Origin: Nocardiopsis flavescens
Lineage (GTDB): Bacteria; Actinomycetota; Actinomycetes; Streptosporangiales; Streptosporangiaceae
Direction: 5' to 3'
Assembly: GCF_900141985.1 (NCBI RefSeq)
Contig: NZ_FQZK01000002.1
Coordinates: 434,001 to 498,000, forward strand
Length of the DNA: 64,000 bases
The notes below the pieces were generated by a model. The model was not told the DNA's origin. It saw nothing but the letters and a program-made list of their open reading frames with translations, and ran no database searches. How positions within the stretch are numbered: position 1 is the first letter of the stretch; the number at the start of each line of letters is the position of its first letter. Made by a program: the position numbers and the translations under genes. Shown here in pieces: positions 51,958-61,126 of the stretch.

Positions 51958-54267
51958 TCAGGCGCTCTGCGGGGTGGGGTCCGCGACGGGGCGGCGCGGG
52001 CGGTCCCACAGCGAGCGGGGGAGCAGCACCGCGCGCAGGCGCACCCCCCGCGGCCGGACCGCCGGCAGGCCCCCCACGATGGTGCGCAGGTCCGCGCCCG
52101 CCTCCTCGCCCCAGGAGGCCGCCGGGGCGTACCGGTCGCGCTCCTCGGCCAGGGCCAGGCGGTGCAGGGCCGCGCGCACCTGCTCGGGCAGCGGCACCCG
52201 CTGCGCGTCCCGCAGGGCGGCCAGCCGTGCCGCCGTCCCGCGGGGGCTCTCCGCCAGGTCCCACCCCAGGCCCAGGTCCACACAGGTGTCGCGCAGCTCC
52301 CGCCAGGCCGCACCCGGGCGCCCCAGCCGGGAGTGCCGCACGGCCAGGCGCAGCCCGGCCGGCAGGAACGGCACCAGCAGGGCGCCGGCCACGGCCGCCG
52401 CCGCGGGCAGCCACGACAGGTCCGGGGCCCGCCCGCCGCCCGCCGGGGCGGCCCCGACCTCCTCCGGGGACTCCTCCTCGGCGGGCGGCGCGGACGGGGA
52501 GGGCGACTCCTCGGGTTCGGGCGACGCGGACGGCTCCTCGTCCGGGTCCTCGGGCGAGGGCTCGGGGCCGGCCGGTTCGGGGGCGGTGGCCCCCGAGGTG
52601 TACTCGGGCTCGGTCGCCGAGCCCTGGCCGCCCGCACCCGAGGGCGTCGGCTCGAACCGCACCCACCCCGCGCCCTCGAAGTACAGCTCCGGCCAGGCGT
52701 GCGCGTCGCCGGTGCCCACCGACCAGCGGCCGTCCCCCACCCGCTCGCCCGCGGTGTAGCCGACCGCGACACGGGCGGGGATGCCGGCCTGGCGGGCCAT
52801 CACGGCCATCGCCCCGGCGAACTGCTGGCAGTAGCCGGTCCGGTCCACGGTCAGGAAGTGCACCAGCGGATCGGCTCCGGCGGGCACCTCCGGCGGGCGC
52901 AGGCTGTAGGAGAAGTCCCCCGAGGTGAAGAACTCCTGGAGCGCCACCGCCCTCAGGTAGGGCGCGTCGATGTGGCCGGTCAGCTCCTCGGTCAGCTCCC
53001 GGACCTCGCCGCCCAGCTCCGCGGGCACGGTGCGGAAGTCGCCCGGCAGCGACCGCGGGGCCCGGGGCGCGGCGGCCAGCTCCCGCGCGGTCACCTCCCG
53101 CTCGGCGGTCTCCACGGTGAAGCTCAGCCCCGTGGGCGGGCCCTCGGTCGTGAACACCATGAGGCTGTCCGGGTGCACGTACCAGTCGCCGGAGACGTCG
53201 ACCGACCGCGCCCAGTACGGCAGCGGAAGGAAGTCCATGCCCGCGACGTCGGAGTCCAGGGACACCCGGGTCGTCACGGTGTCCTGCGGCGGCGCCGTGG
53301 AGGGCCACCCGGTGGGCAGCGGCAGCTCGCTCTGGATCCGGGTGTCGCCGGAGGCGTCCACCGGGCTCATCGTCCAGTTGACGCCGTCGAACTCGTCGAG
53401 CACGTACCGGCGCAGGTACCCGGGCTCCTCGGCGTCGGTGCGGTAGGTCAGCACCGTGCGGTCGGAGTCCGACAGCAGGTCGCGGCGCATCGACACCAGC
53501 GGGTGCGTGGTGGTGATGATGTCGTTCCCGCGGCCCACGTAGGTGCCCTCCGCCAGGGCGTGGAAGGCGTCGGTGCGCAGGCCCGGCACCGCCGCGGGCA
53601 GGGCCAGCGCCAGCGCGACGGCCGCGGCGGCGGCCAGGGCCGCGGTGAACCCGTGCTGGAGGGCGCCCAGCGGCGGGGTGGGCACCGCCACCCCCCACTC
53701 GCGCCCGCGCACCCACATGTCCACGGCCAGCAGCTGGAGGAACCCGAACACGCACGCGACGAGCGCCCCGGCGCCGATCCCGGACTCCTCGACCACCAGC
53801 GGCACCACGGCCAGGGCCAGCAGCAGCCCGCCGACCATGCCCGGGCAGCGGGCGGTGACCGCCAGGAAGTCGGCGGCGACGAGGAACACCGCGAACGCCA
53901 CGGCGATGATCAGCATCACCCCGGCGGTCGCCGTCACCGGCGGCGTGTTGGTGTCGATGGTCCCCAGCCCCTGGGAGAACACCGTGGCGACCTGCTCCAC
54001 GGCCGCCCCGGTGGGCACCACGCCCAGGGGCGCCAGGTGCCCCGCGAACAGCGGCACCACGAGCAGCGCGACCACGGCCAGCTGGAGCACGGGCACGACC
54101 GGGCCGGCCCAGCCGGCCAGGGTCCGGTACAGGACGGACACCGCGGTGGCCGCCCCCATCATCAGGACCGCGGGCAGCCACCAGTCCTCGCCGCGGACCA
54201 GGGGGGACAGGAGGGGGAGGGCGCACAGCAGGCAGACCAGCGTGGCCAGGGGCATCAGGGCTTTCAA
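51958..54267 (-). CDS. TgpA-family transglutaminase-like membrane protein
   Basis: 769 residues. About six N-terminal membrane helices (DUF3488) precede an extracytoplasmic transglutaminase-like domain with the triad blocks RTGYCQQFAGAMAVMARQAG (Cys), GDAHAWPELYFEGAG (His) and WVRFEPTPSG. A Pro/Glu/Ser-rich linker follows, then one more membrane helix (LPAAAAVAGALLVPFLPAG) and a cytoplasmic tail. The acid after GWV is Glu where Asp is usual. TTG 54267 overlaps the DUF58 stop codon as TTGA, and GGAAGG lies about 8 bases upstream. It belongs to the conserved MoxR-DUF58-TgpA operon. Confidence 0.88.
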   Translation of the reverse strand: MKALMPLATLVCLLCALPLLSPLVRGEDWWLPAVLMMGAATAVSVLYRTLAGWAGPVVPVLQLAVVALLVVPLFAGHLAPLGVVPTGAAVEQVATVFSQGLGTIDTNTPPVTATAGVMLIIAVAFAVFLVAADFLAVTARCPGMVGGLLLALAVVPLVVEESGIGAGALVACVFGFLQLLAVDMWVRGREWGVAVPTPPLGALQHGFTAALAAAAAVALALALPAAVPGLRTDAFHALAEGTYVGRGNDIITTTHPLVSMRRDLLSDSDRTVLTYRTDAEEPGYLRRYVLDEFDGVNWTMSPVDASGDTRIQSELPLPTGWPSTAPPQDTVTTRVSLDSDVAGMDFLPLPYWARSVDVSGDWYVHPDSLMVFTTEGPPTGLSFTVETAEREVTARELAAAPRAPRSLPGDFRTVPAELGGEVRELTEELTGHIDAPYLRAVALQEFFTSGDFSYSLRPPEVPAGADPLVHFLTVDRTGYCQQFAGAMAVMARQAGIPARVAVGYTAGERVGDGRWSVGTGDAHAWPELYFEGAGWVRFEPTPSGAGGQGSATEPEYTSGATAPEPAGPEPSPEDPDEEPSASPEPEESPSPSAPPAEEESPEEVGAAPAGGGRAPDLSWLPAAAAVAGALLVPFLPAGLRLAVRHSRLGRPGAAWRELRDTCVDLGLGWDLAESPRGTAARLAALRDAQRVPLPEQVRAALHRLALAEERDRYAPAASWGEEAGADLRTIVGGLPAVRPRGVRLRAVLLPRSLWDRPRRPVADPTPQSA

Positions 54268-55457
54268 CGCGGGACCTTCCCGAGGGGTGCGGCGTCGCGC
54301 CACAGCGGGGGCAGTTCGGAGAGGGTGGACAGGTGCACGACCCGCCACCCGGCGGAGGCCAGCATCTCGCCCGCCCCGGTGCGCGCCCGCTCGGAGGGCC
54401 AGGCGGCCCGCGCGCACAGCACGGCGACCCGGTGCCCGCCGCCGCTCGCGGCCAGGGCCGCCGCCTCCTCGGCGGTGAGCGCTCCCAGCACCGCCACGGT
54501 CAGGGACGACCCGGCGGCGGAGACGGCGGGCGGGGCGGTGGAGCCGGAGGCCTCCAGGACGGCCAGCCCGTCCAGCACGGCGGCGGGCGCCGGCGCGGGC
54601 ATCCGGCCCCGGTCGGTGTGCAGGCGCACCTCGTGCCCGCGGTCGAGCAGGTGCAGGGCGACGGAGGCCGCCGCGCCCACCGCCGTCTCCAGGGAGTCGC
54701 CGGGGCCGTCCCCGGCGTGCGCGGCCCGGCGCGCGTCGAGCAGGACGGTGCCGTACTCGCGCCGGTGCTGCTCGTCGCGGCGCACCATCAGCTCGCCGCG
54801 CCTGGCGGTGGACCGCCAGTGGACCCGGCGCAGCTCGTCGCCGTGCCGGTACTCGCGGGGGACCGGGTCCTGCTCGCCTGCCCCGCTCAGGGACCGGCGC
54901 GGGGAGTCGTCGCCCTGGGAGCCGTCGGAGGTGCCGACCGCGTCCAGGGGCACCGTGGCGGGGGTGACGAGCAGGTGCTCGGGGGAGCCGGGCCGCTGCT
55001 CGACCCGCACCAGCCCCAGCGGGTCGGTGACCGCGACCCACAGCGGCCCCAGCGGGTAGTCGCCGCGCACGGCGGGGCGGACCAGGTACGCGAGGTCGCG
55101 GACGGCCCGGGGGCCCAGGAAGCCGATGGAGTAGCGGGGCTCGTGGCCCAGCGGGGTGGGCAGGGTGTCGCTGACGGACACCGCCGTCACCGGCCAGGTG
55201 TGCGAGGAGTTGCCGATCCTGACCATGATGCGGGCGTCGTGCCCGGCCCGCACCCGGGAGGGGGTGACGCCGCGGCTGTGCACCACCCGTCCGGCGGCGC
55301 CCAGCAGGCTCAGCGCCGCCAGCGGCGGCAGCGCCGTGGCGAGCACGCCCAGGACCACCAGTTCGCGCTGGCCGACGACGAACCCGGCCACGAGTGCGGC
55401 CGCGCCCAGGATCAGCATGCACACGCCTCGTGCGGTGAGGGTTCGTCGCGGGCGCAT
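54264..55457 (-). CDS. DUF58 domain protein
   Basis: 397 residues. Two N-terminal membrane helices precede the DUF58 signature VPREYRHGDELRRVHWRSTARRGEL, then a vWA-like domain region (GTVLLDARRAAHAGDG). DUF58 proteins partner with MoxR ATPases in cell-envelope or chaperone roles; the molecular job is unclear. It overlaps the transglutaminase gene by TTGA and lies 23 bases after the moxR gene. Confidence 0.9.
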   Translation of the reverse strand: MRPRRTLTARGVCMLILGAAALVAGFVVGQRELVVLGVLATALPPLAALSLLGAAGRVVHSRGVTPSRVRAGHDARIMVRIGNSSHTWPVTAVSVSDTLPTPLGHEPRYSIGFLGPRAVRDLAYLVRPAVRGDYPLGPLWVAVTDPLGLVRVEQRPGSPEHLLVTPATVPLDAVGTSDGSQGDDSPRRSLSGAGEQDPVPREYRHGDELRRVHWRSTARRGELMVRRDEQHRREYGTVLLDARRAAHAGDGPGDSLETAVGAAASVALHLLDRGHEVRLHTDRGRMPAPAPAAVLDGLAVLEASGSTAPPAVSAAGSSLTVAVLGALTAEEAAALAASGGGHRVAVLCARAAWPSERARTGAGEMLASAGWRVVHLSTLSELPPLWRDAAPLGKVPR

Positions 55458-55480
55458 GGGCCCTCTCTCGTGGCGGGGGT

Positions 55481-56473
55481 TCAACGGGGGGCGGGAACGG
55501 GCAACCGGGCGACCAGCTTGGCGACGATCTGCTCGGCGGTCATGCGCTCCATCTGCGCCTGGGGGCCGGGCAGCAGGCGGTGGGCCAGGACGGGCACGGC
55601 CAGGTTCTGGACGTCGTCGGGGACGACGTAGTGGCGGCCCTCCAGGGCGGCGTGCGCGCGGGAGGCCCGCACCAGGTGCAGGGTGGCCCGCGGCGAGGCG
55701 CCCAGGTCCAGTTCGGGGCTGGTCCGGGTGGAGTTGACCAGGTCGACGATGTAGCGGCGCATGCCGGGTGCCACGTGCACCCCGCGGACCAGGTCGGCCA
55801 GGTGGCGCACCGTTCCCGCGTCGGTGACGGGTGCCAGCCCCTCCAGGGGGGAGTGGGAGCCGTGGGAGTCGATCATGTCCAGCTCGGCCTGGGGTGAGGG
55901 GTAGCCGACGGAGACGCGCGCCATGAACCGGTCGCGCTGGGCCTCGGGCAGGGCGTAGGTGCCCTCCATGTCCGCCGGGTTCTGGGTGGCCACGACCATG
56001 AAGGGCCGCTCCAGGGGGCGGGTGCGGCCGTCCACGCTGACCTGCCGCTCCTCCATGCACTCCAGCAGGGCGGCCTGGGTCTTGGGCGAGGCGCGGTTGA
56101 TCTCGTCGCCCAGGACGATGTTGGCGAAGATCGGCCCCGGGTCGAACTCGAACTCGCGCCGCTCCTGGTGGTAGACGCTGACCCCGGTGATGTCGCCGGG
56201 CAGCAGGTCCGGGGTGAACTGGACGCGCCGCACGGAGCAGTCCACCGCCCGCCCCAGCGCCTTGGCCAGCATGGTCTTGCCGACGCCGGGGACGTCCTCG
56301 ATGAGCAGGTGGCCCTCCGACAGCAGGACGGTCAGCGCGACGCGCAGCACCTCCGGCTTGCCCTCGATGACCGTCTCTATGGCTCCGCGGATGCGGTCGG
56401 CCACGGCGACGACCTCTCCCACGTCCGCCTGGACGCCGCCCCCGCGGCCGCCGTGGTGTGTGCCGAGTGACAC
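55481..56473 (-). CDS. MoxR-type AAA+ ATPase
   Basis: 330 residues. Walker A IEDVPGVGKTMLAKAL, Walker B VLGDEINRASPKTQAAL, sensor PFMVVATQNPADMEGTYALP and EAQRDRFMARV define MoxR, a chaperone-like ATPase that works with vWA/DUF58 partners. GTG 56473 follows GGGAGGGG. It is first in the three-gene minus-strand operon and divergent from mraZ. Confidence 0.94.
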   Translation of the reverse strand: MSLGTHHGGRGGGVQADVGEVVAVADRIRGAIETVIEGKPEVLRVALTVLLSEGHLLIEDVPGVGKTMLAKALGRAVDCSVRRVQFTPDLLPGDITGVSVYHQERREFEFDPGPIFANIVLGDEINRASPKTQAALLECMEERQVSVDGRTRPLERPFMVVATQNPADMEGTYALPEAQRDRFMARVSVGYPSPQAELDMIDSHGSHSPLEGLAPVTDAGTVRHLADLVRGVHVAPGMRRYIVDLVNSTRTSPELDLGASPRATLHLVRASRAHAALEGRHYVVPDDVQNLAVPVLAHRLLPGPQAQMERMTAEQIVAKLVARLPVPAPR

Positions 56474-56784
56474 GAGACCCCTCCCGCTCCGTGTGTCGGT
56501 GTTCGGAACCGAGGCTAGGCCCAATCAGAGCGATTGCAAACCAAAGTGCCGGAATCGGTCGTCGAATGCGCGTCCGCGCGGCGGAAGTGCGCTAATGGGT
56601 GGGAATTCAACATCTGATCATTCGTGGAACGCCGGGGAAGACGAACGGGGCGGTTGTGAATAAGAGGTGCAAAGCGCCCGGCGCGGCTTTCCCGCCCGGA
56701 CCCCCGGTCCCCTGGTGCGGGCCCGGTCCCGCGGCACGCCCGGGGGGCCGTCACGCCCCCCACCCGCACACCACCGTGTTGACC

Positions 56785-56812
56785 TGGGAATTCATCGCAC
56801 AATCCGCCGTTG
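56785..56812 (+). promoter_or_regulatory. Possible SigR/SigH-type promoter upstream of mraZ
   Basis: GGGAAT (56786-56791), 17 bases, then GTTG (56809-56812), close to the thiol-stress sigma consensus GGGAAT-N16/18-GTT. The direction is towards mraZ. Confidence 0.35.
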
Positions 56813-56829
56813 TGGCCGCATCGGAGCTG

Positions 56830-56871
56830 TTGACGGTGGGGAAGAGTGGAGTAAGGTGGAGCAGCGTGGAG
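56830..56871 (+). promoter_or_regulatory. mraZ promoter with four MraZ boxes
   Basis: -35 TTGACG (56830-56835), 16-base spacer, -10 TAAGGT (56852-56857). GTGGGG at 56836 and GTGGAG at 56846, 56856 and 56866 form four direct repeats at exactly 10-base spacing, over the spacer, -10 and start region. This matches the known MraZ-binding repeats, so MraZ should repress its own operon. Confidence 0.85.
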
Positions 56872-56909
56872 AGAGCGAATTCTCCACTTCGGGGGAGGAG
56901 GTCGGGAGT

Positions 56910-57341
56910 GTGTTCCTCGGCACTCACACGCCCCGTCTGGACCAGAAGGGGCGGCTGTTCCTTCCCGCGAAGTACCGCGACGAGCTGTCGGGGGGTGTGG
57001 TGATCACGAAGGGCCAGGAACGCTGTCTCTACGTCTTCCCGGTCAAGGAGTTCGTGCGCCTCACCGACTCCCTGGCCCGTGCCCCGGTCACCGACCGCGC
57101 GGTCCGCGACTACGGCCGCATCCTCTTCGCCGGCGCCTCCGACCAGAACTGCGACGCCCAGGGGCGGGTCACCGTCCCGGCCCCGCTGCGCGCCTACGCC
57201 GGGCTCACCCGCGACTGCGCCGTCATCGGGGCCAACACCCGGCTGGAGATCTGGGAGGCCCGCGCCTGGTCCGAGTACGAGGCGGAACGCGAACGCGAGT
57301 TCGCGGACCTGTCCGAGGAGGTGCTGCCCGGAGTGCTGTGA
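56910..57341 (+). CDS. mraZ: MraZ transcriptional regulator
   Basis: 143 residues. Two AbrB-like halves: [20 protein letters not shown] and [20 protein letters not shown], each with the DxxGR motif. MraZ binds repeats in its own promoter and controls the dcw cluster. GTG 56910 follows GGGGGAGGAG by about 9 bases. It is followed by rsmH after 257 bases. Confidence 0.95.
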   Translation: MFLGTHTPRLDQKGRLFLPAKYRDELSGGVVITKGQERCLYVFPVKEFVRLTDSLARAPVTDRAVRDYGRILFAGASDQNCDAQGRVTVPAPLRAYAGLTRDCAVIGANTRLEIWEARAWSEYEAEREREFADLSEEVLPGVL

Positions 57342-57598
57342 GTCCGGACACCCTCCGGTACCCGCGGCACCAGCGAGTCCACACCCTCGAAGCCGGGGGC
57401 CGGCGACGGCCTCCGGGCGCGGCGAGCACGAGCTGGCGCGACTTCCCCGGTGCCAGACCGTCAACGCGGGTCCGCTGAAAGGTGGACAATAGCGGCCGTG
57501 TCCGGAGGCCCGCCGGAACCCGGTGAGGCCACGCCGCACCGCGGAGCGCACCGCAGGGACGGGCGCGACCGCGGCCAGACGAGGGGGAGCGCGACAGC

Positions 57599-58639
57599 GT
57601 GGAGGAACGGCACCGCATGGGTGACACCCGGGGGGACGGGAACGAGGGCACCGCCGACGGCCGCGTCGCGGCCGCCCGCACGGGGGCCGACCCCCTGCAC
57701 GTCCCGGTCATGCTCGACCGCATCGTGGAAGTACTCGCGCCGGCCCTGGACAGGCCCGGCGCCGTCGTCGTCGACGGCACCCTGGGCCTGGGCGGCCACT
57801 CCGAGGCCCTCCTGCGCGCCCGCCCTCGGGCACGCCTGGTCGGCGTTGACCGCGACACCACCGCCCTGGAGCGCAGCGCCGCCCGCCTGGCCCCCCACGC
57901 CGACCGCGTCCACCTCGTCCACGCGCTCTACTCCGAGATCCCCCGCGCCCTCGACGAGGCCGGGGCCGACCGCGCCGACGCCGTCCTGCTCGACCTCGGC
58001 GTGTCCTCCCCCCAGCTCGACGAGACCGACCGCGGCTTCGCCTACGCCCACGACGCCCCGCTCGACATGCGCATGGACCGCACCCAGGCGCTCACCGCCG
58101 CCGAGATCGTCAACACCTACCCGGTGTCCGAACTCACCCGCGTCCTGCGCACCTACGGCGAGGAGCGGTTCGCCTCCCGCGTCGCCCGCGCCATCGAGCG
58201 CCGCCGCGCCCAGGGCCCCCTGGACTCCACCCGCGAACTCGCCGAACTCGTCCGCGACGCCATCCCCGCGGCCACCCGCCGCACCGGAGGGCACCCCGCC
58301 AAGCGCACCTTCCAGGGACTGCGCATCGAGGTCAACGCCGAACTCTCCATCCTCGAACGCGCCCTGCCCGCCGCCCTCTCCCGCCTGGCCGTCGGAGGGC
58401 GCATCGCCGTGCTGTCCTACCACTCCCTGGAGGACCGCCTCACCAAGAAGGCGTTCGCCGCCCTGGCCACCGACACCACGCCACCGGACCTGCCCGTGCC
58501 CCTCCCGGACCGGCAGCCCGAACTCCGGCTCCTCACCCGGGGGGCCGAACTCCCCACGGACGAAGAGAACGAACGCAACCCCCGCGCCCAGTCGGCCCGC
58601 CTGCGCGCGGCCGAGCGGGTGCGGCCCGCGCGGCAGTAG
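57599..58639 (+). CDS. rsmH: 16S rRNA m4C1402 methyltransferase RsmH
   Basis: 346 residues. [70 protein letters not shown] and [17 protein letters not shown] are all conserved. A 30-residue polar N-terminal extension precedes the family start. GTG 57599 (GGGGGAG 9 bases upstream) is used; ATG 57617 is nearly as good. It is followed 9 bases later by ftsL. Confidence 0.95.
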   Translation: MEERHRMGDTRGDGNEGTADGRVAAARTGADPLHVPVMLDRIVEVLAPALDRPGAVVVDGTLGLGGHSEALLRARPRARLVGVDRDTTALERSAARLAPHADRVHLVHALYSEIPRALDEAGADRADAVLLDLGVSSPQLDETDRGFAYAHDAPLDMRMDRTQALTAAEIVNTYPVSELTRVLRTYGEERFASRVARAIERRRAQGPLDSTRELAELVRDAIPAATRRTGGHPAKRTFQGLRIEVNAELSILERALPAALSRLAVGGRIAVLSYHSLEDRLTKKAFAALATDTTPPDLPVPLPDRQPELRLLTRGAELPTDEENERNPRAQSARLRAAERVRPARQ

Positions 58640-58648
58640 GGAGAACAC

Positions 58649-59101
58649 ATGAGCACGACCAGGACGGACACCCGCCGCGCCGACAAGCGCAAGGCGGCCT
58701 CGCCCCGGCGCACCGCCGCGCGCCCGCCCACCGGCCCCGCACGCGCGTCCGCGCGGAGCCGGGCGGCCGCCGCGGCACGCTCGCGCGCGCCCCGGATCCC
58801 CTTCGTGCTGCTCGTCCTGTGCCTGCTCGGCGGCGCCCTGGTCGGCCTCCTCGTCCTGCGCGGCGTCATCGCCCAGGAGGCGTTCGCCATCTCCAACCTC
58901 CAGACCGAGAACCGTGAGCTCTCCTACGACGAGCAGCGCCTGCGCGGCTCGGTCGCCCACCTGGAGACCTCCGGGCGCATCTCCGACGAGGCCGAGGCGC
59001 TGGGCATGGAACAGGGCGACGCGCCCCTGTTCATCGACCCCGGCAGCGGCCGGGTCACCGGAGGGGCCCAGGACGCCGCGGACGGCGGGAGCGAGGATTG
59101 A
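58649..59101 (+). CDS. ftsL: FtsL-like septum formation protein
   Basis: 150 residues. A basic, Ala/Arg-rich N-terminus (1-50), one membrane helix (about 51-73, PFVLLVLCLLGGALVGLLVL) and a short coiled coil (AISNLQTENRELSYDEQRL) give the FtsL/DivIC layout. It bridges FtsQ, FtsB and the FtsW-FtsI septum synthase. Identity rests on topology and position between rsmH and ftsI. The stop overlaps ftsI as TTGA. Confidence 0.85.
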   Translation: MSTTRTDTRRADKRKAASPRRTAARPPTGPARASARSRAAAAARSRAPRIPFVLLVLCLLGGALVGLLVLRGVIAQEAFAISNLQTENRELSYDEQRLRGSVAHLETSGRISDEAEALGMEQGDAPLFIDPGSGRVTGGAQDAADGGSED

Positions 59102-61062
59102 GCACGCCCCGACGCCCCCGCGACCCCCGCAGACCCGGCGGCACCGGCAAGTCCGGCTCCCGTCCCGCCCGCACCCCGGCCCAGGGCGCCGCCCCGCGCG
59201 GCGGCGCCCGCTCCGGCGGTGAGCGCCGCTCGCCGCGCGAGGCCCGCACCGCGCCCACCGAGCGCAGGCGCCGCGCCCCCGCGCCGCCCCCGCCGCCACC
59301 GCCCCTGCTGCGCCGCACCTTCCAGCGCGGCGCCCCGGGCAAGCGCATCCGGTTCGGCGGCGCGCTCATCCTGGCCGTCCTCGTCCTGTTCGCCGGCCGC
59401 CTGGTCCAGATCCAGGGCGTGGAGGCCGAACAGTACGCCGAGGCCGCCTCCGAGCTGCGCCTGCAGACCATCGACATCCCCACCCTGCGCGGCGCCATCA
59501 CCGACTCCGACGGCGACCCCTTCGCGCTGTCCATGGAGGTGCGCACGGTCTTCGTCGACCCCGAGGAGGTGCGCGAGGACCAGCGCGACGAACTCGTCGA
59601 CGAACTCGTCACCCGCTTCGACCTCGACGAGGAGGAGGTCGCCGCCCAGGTCGACGCCCGCCCCAGCCGCTACCAGGTCGTCGCCCGCGGGGTGGCGCCC
59701 GGCGACTGGCAGGAGCTGCGCGACCTGGAACTGCGCGGCGTGGGCGCCGACGTCGGCTACGAGCGCGTCTACCCCGAGGAGACCGGCGCAGCCGACCTGG
59801 TCGGCTTCGTCGGCAACGAGGGACACGGCCTGGAGGGGCTGGAGGCCTACATGAACACCACGCTGGCCGGCGAGGCCGGCAAGCGCCAGGTCGAGGTCGG
59901 CGTCGACGGCACCCAGATCCCCATGGCGGGCGGCCTGGTCAAGGACCCCGTCCCCGGGCAGGACGTGCGCCTGACCCTGGACCGGGACGTGCAGTGGTAC
60001 GTCGCCCAGACCCTCGCCTCCCGCGTGGAGGAACTGGAGGCCGACGGCGGCAGCGCCATCGTCATGGTCCCCGACACCGGCGAGATCATCGCCATGGCCG
60101 ACTACCCCACCTACTCGCCCTCCGACATCTCCTCCAGCGGGCCCGAGCAGTGGTCCAACGGCGCGGTCGCCGAGACCTTCGAACCCGGCAGCACCAACAA
60201 GGTCATCACCGTCGGCGCCGCCCTGGAAGAGGGGCTCACCACCCCCGAGACCGTCTACACCGTCCCCTACGCCCTGGACTACTACGACCAGACCTTCCGC
60301 AACTCCAGCAACACCGGCACCCAACGGCTCACCGTCAACGGCATCATGGCCCAGTCCAGCAACGTCGGCACCATCAAGGTCGCCGACCAGGTCGGCGCCG
60401 GGGTCCTGCACCGGTACATGACCGAGTTCGGGCTCGGCCAGCCCACCGGCCTGGCCCTACCCGGCGAGGAGACCGGCGTCCTCAGCGACCCCGAGGACTG
60501 GTGGGGCACCCAGCTGCCGTCGGTGTCCATCGGCCACAGCGTCACCGTCAACGCCGCCCAGATGGCGTCGGTCTACGCCACCGTCGCCAACGGCGGCGTC
60601 CGGGTGGAGCCGCGCGTCGTCGCCGGCACCGTCGACACCGAGGGCGAGTTCAGCCCCGCCGAGGACGCCCCGCGCACCCGGGTGGTCAGCGAGGAGACCG
60701 CGGCCAGCCTCGCGCTCATGCTGGAGGCCGTCACCAGCGACGAGGGCACCGCGCCCCAGGCCCGCATCGACGGCTACCGGGTGGCGGGCAAGACCGGCAC
60801 CGCCAACCGGGTCAACCCCGAGACGGGCTCCTACGACGGCGGCGGCTACACCTCGACCTTCGCCGGGTTCGCCCCCGCCGACGCGCCCGAGGTCGTCGTC
60901 CAGGTCGTCCTGCACAACCCGCAGGGCACCTACTACGGCGGCGAGGCCGCCGGCCCGGCCTTCAACGACATCATGTCGTTCGCGCTCAAGACCCTCAAGG
61001 TCCCGCCGACCGACACCGACCCGCCCGCCATCCGCCTCTTCGAGGAGGAGGACGGCGGCTGA
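59098..61062 (+). CDS. ftsI: Penicillin-binding protein FtsI (PBP3 class B)
   Basis: 654 residues. A 75-residue basic, proline-rich cytoplasmic tail precedes one membrane helix (about 85-104). The dimerisation/pedestal domain follows, then the transpeptidase with SxxK at EPGSTNK (S365, K368), SxN at AQSSNV (S420, N422) and KTG at VAGKTGTANR (K565). FtsI crosslinks septal peptidoglycan. TTG 59098 overlaps the ftsL stop codon (TTGA). The next gene on this strand is murE, but an opposite-strand gene intervenes. Confidence 0.95.
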   Translation: MSTPRRPRDPRRPGGTGKSGSRPARTPAQGAAPRGGARSGGERRSPREARTAPTERRRRAPAPPPPPPPLLRRTFQRGAPGKRIRFGGALILAVLVLFAGRLVQIQGVEAEQYAEAASELRLQTIDIPTLRGAITDSDGDPFALSMEVRTVFVDPEEVREDQRDELVDELVTRFDLDEEEVAAQVDARPSRYQVVARGVAPGDWQELRDLELRGVGADVGYERVYPEETGAADLVGFVGNEGHGLEGLEAYMNTTLAGEAGKRQVEVGVDGTQIPMAGGLVKDPVPGQDVRLTLDRDVQWYVAQTLASRVEELEADGGSAIVMVPDTGEIIAMADYPTYSPSDISSSGPEQWSNGAVAETFEPGSTNKVITVGAALEEGLTTPETVYTVPYALDYYDQTFRNSSNTGTQRLTVNGIMAQSSNVGTIKVADQVGAGVLHRYMTEFGLGQPTGLALPGEETGVLSDPEDWWGTQLPSVSIGHSVTVNAAQMASVYATVANGGVRVEPRVVAGTVDTEGEFSPAEDAPRTRVVSEETAASLALMLEAVTSDEGTAPQARIDGYRVAGKTGTANRVNPETGSYDGGGYTSTFAGFAPADAPEVVVQVVLHNPQGTYYGGEAAGPAFNDIMSFALKTLKVPPTDTDPPAIRLFEEEDGG

Positions 61063-61126
61063 CGCTCCCCGGGGCCCGGAGGGGACCCTCCCTTGCGGCC
61101 TCCCGCGGGCCGCAGCGGAGCGGGGG

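Larger units (their letters stand above)
56474..56909. other. 436-base divergent region between moxR and mraZ
   Basis: It holds the mraZ promoter with four MraZ boxes (56830-56871), and two 10-base copies of TGGGAATTCA (56600-56609 and 56785-56794). The latter resemble GGGAAT -35 elements of redox ECF sigma promoters, and GTGG or GTTG lies 17 bases later in each. I see no supported ORF. Confidence 0.6.

Noticed and set aside
57461..59299. 612-codon minus-strand ORF opposite rsmH and ftsL
   Set aside because: Runs across three conserved plus-strand genes and has no recognisable domain.
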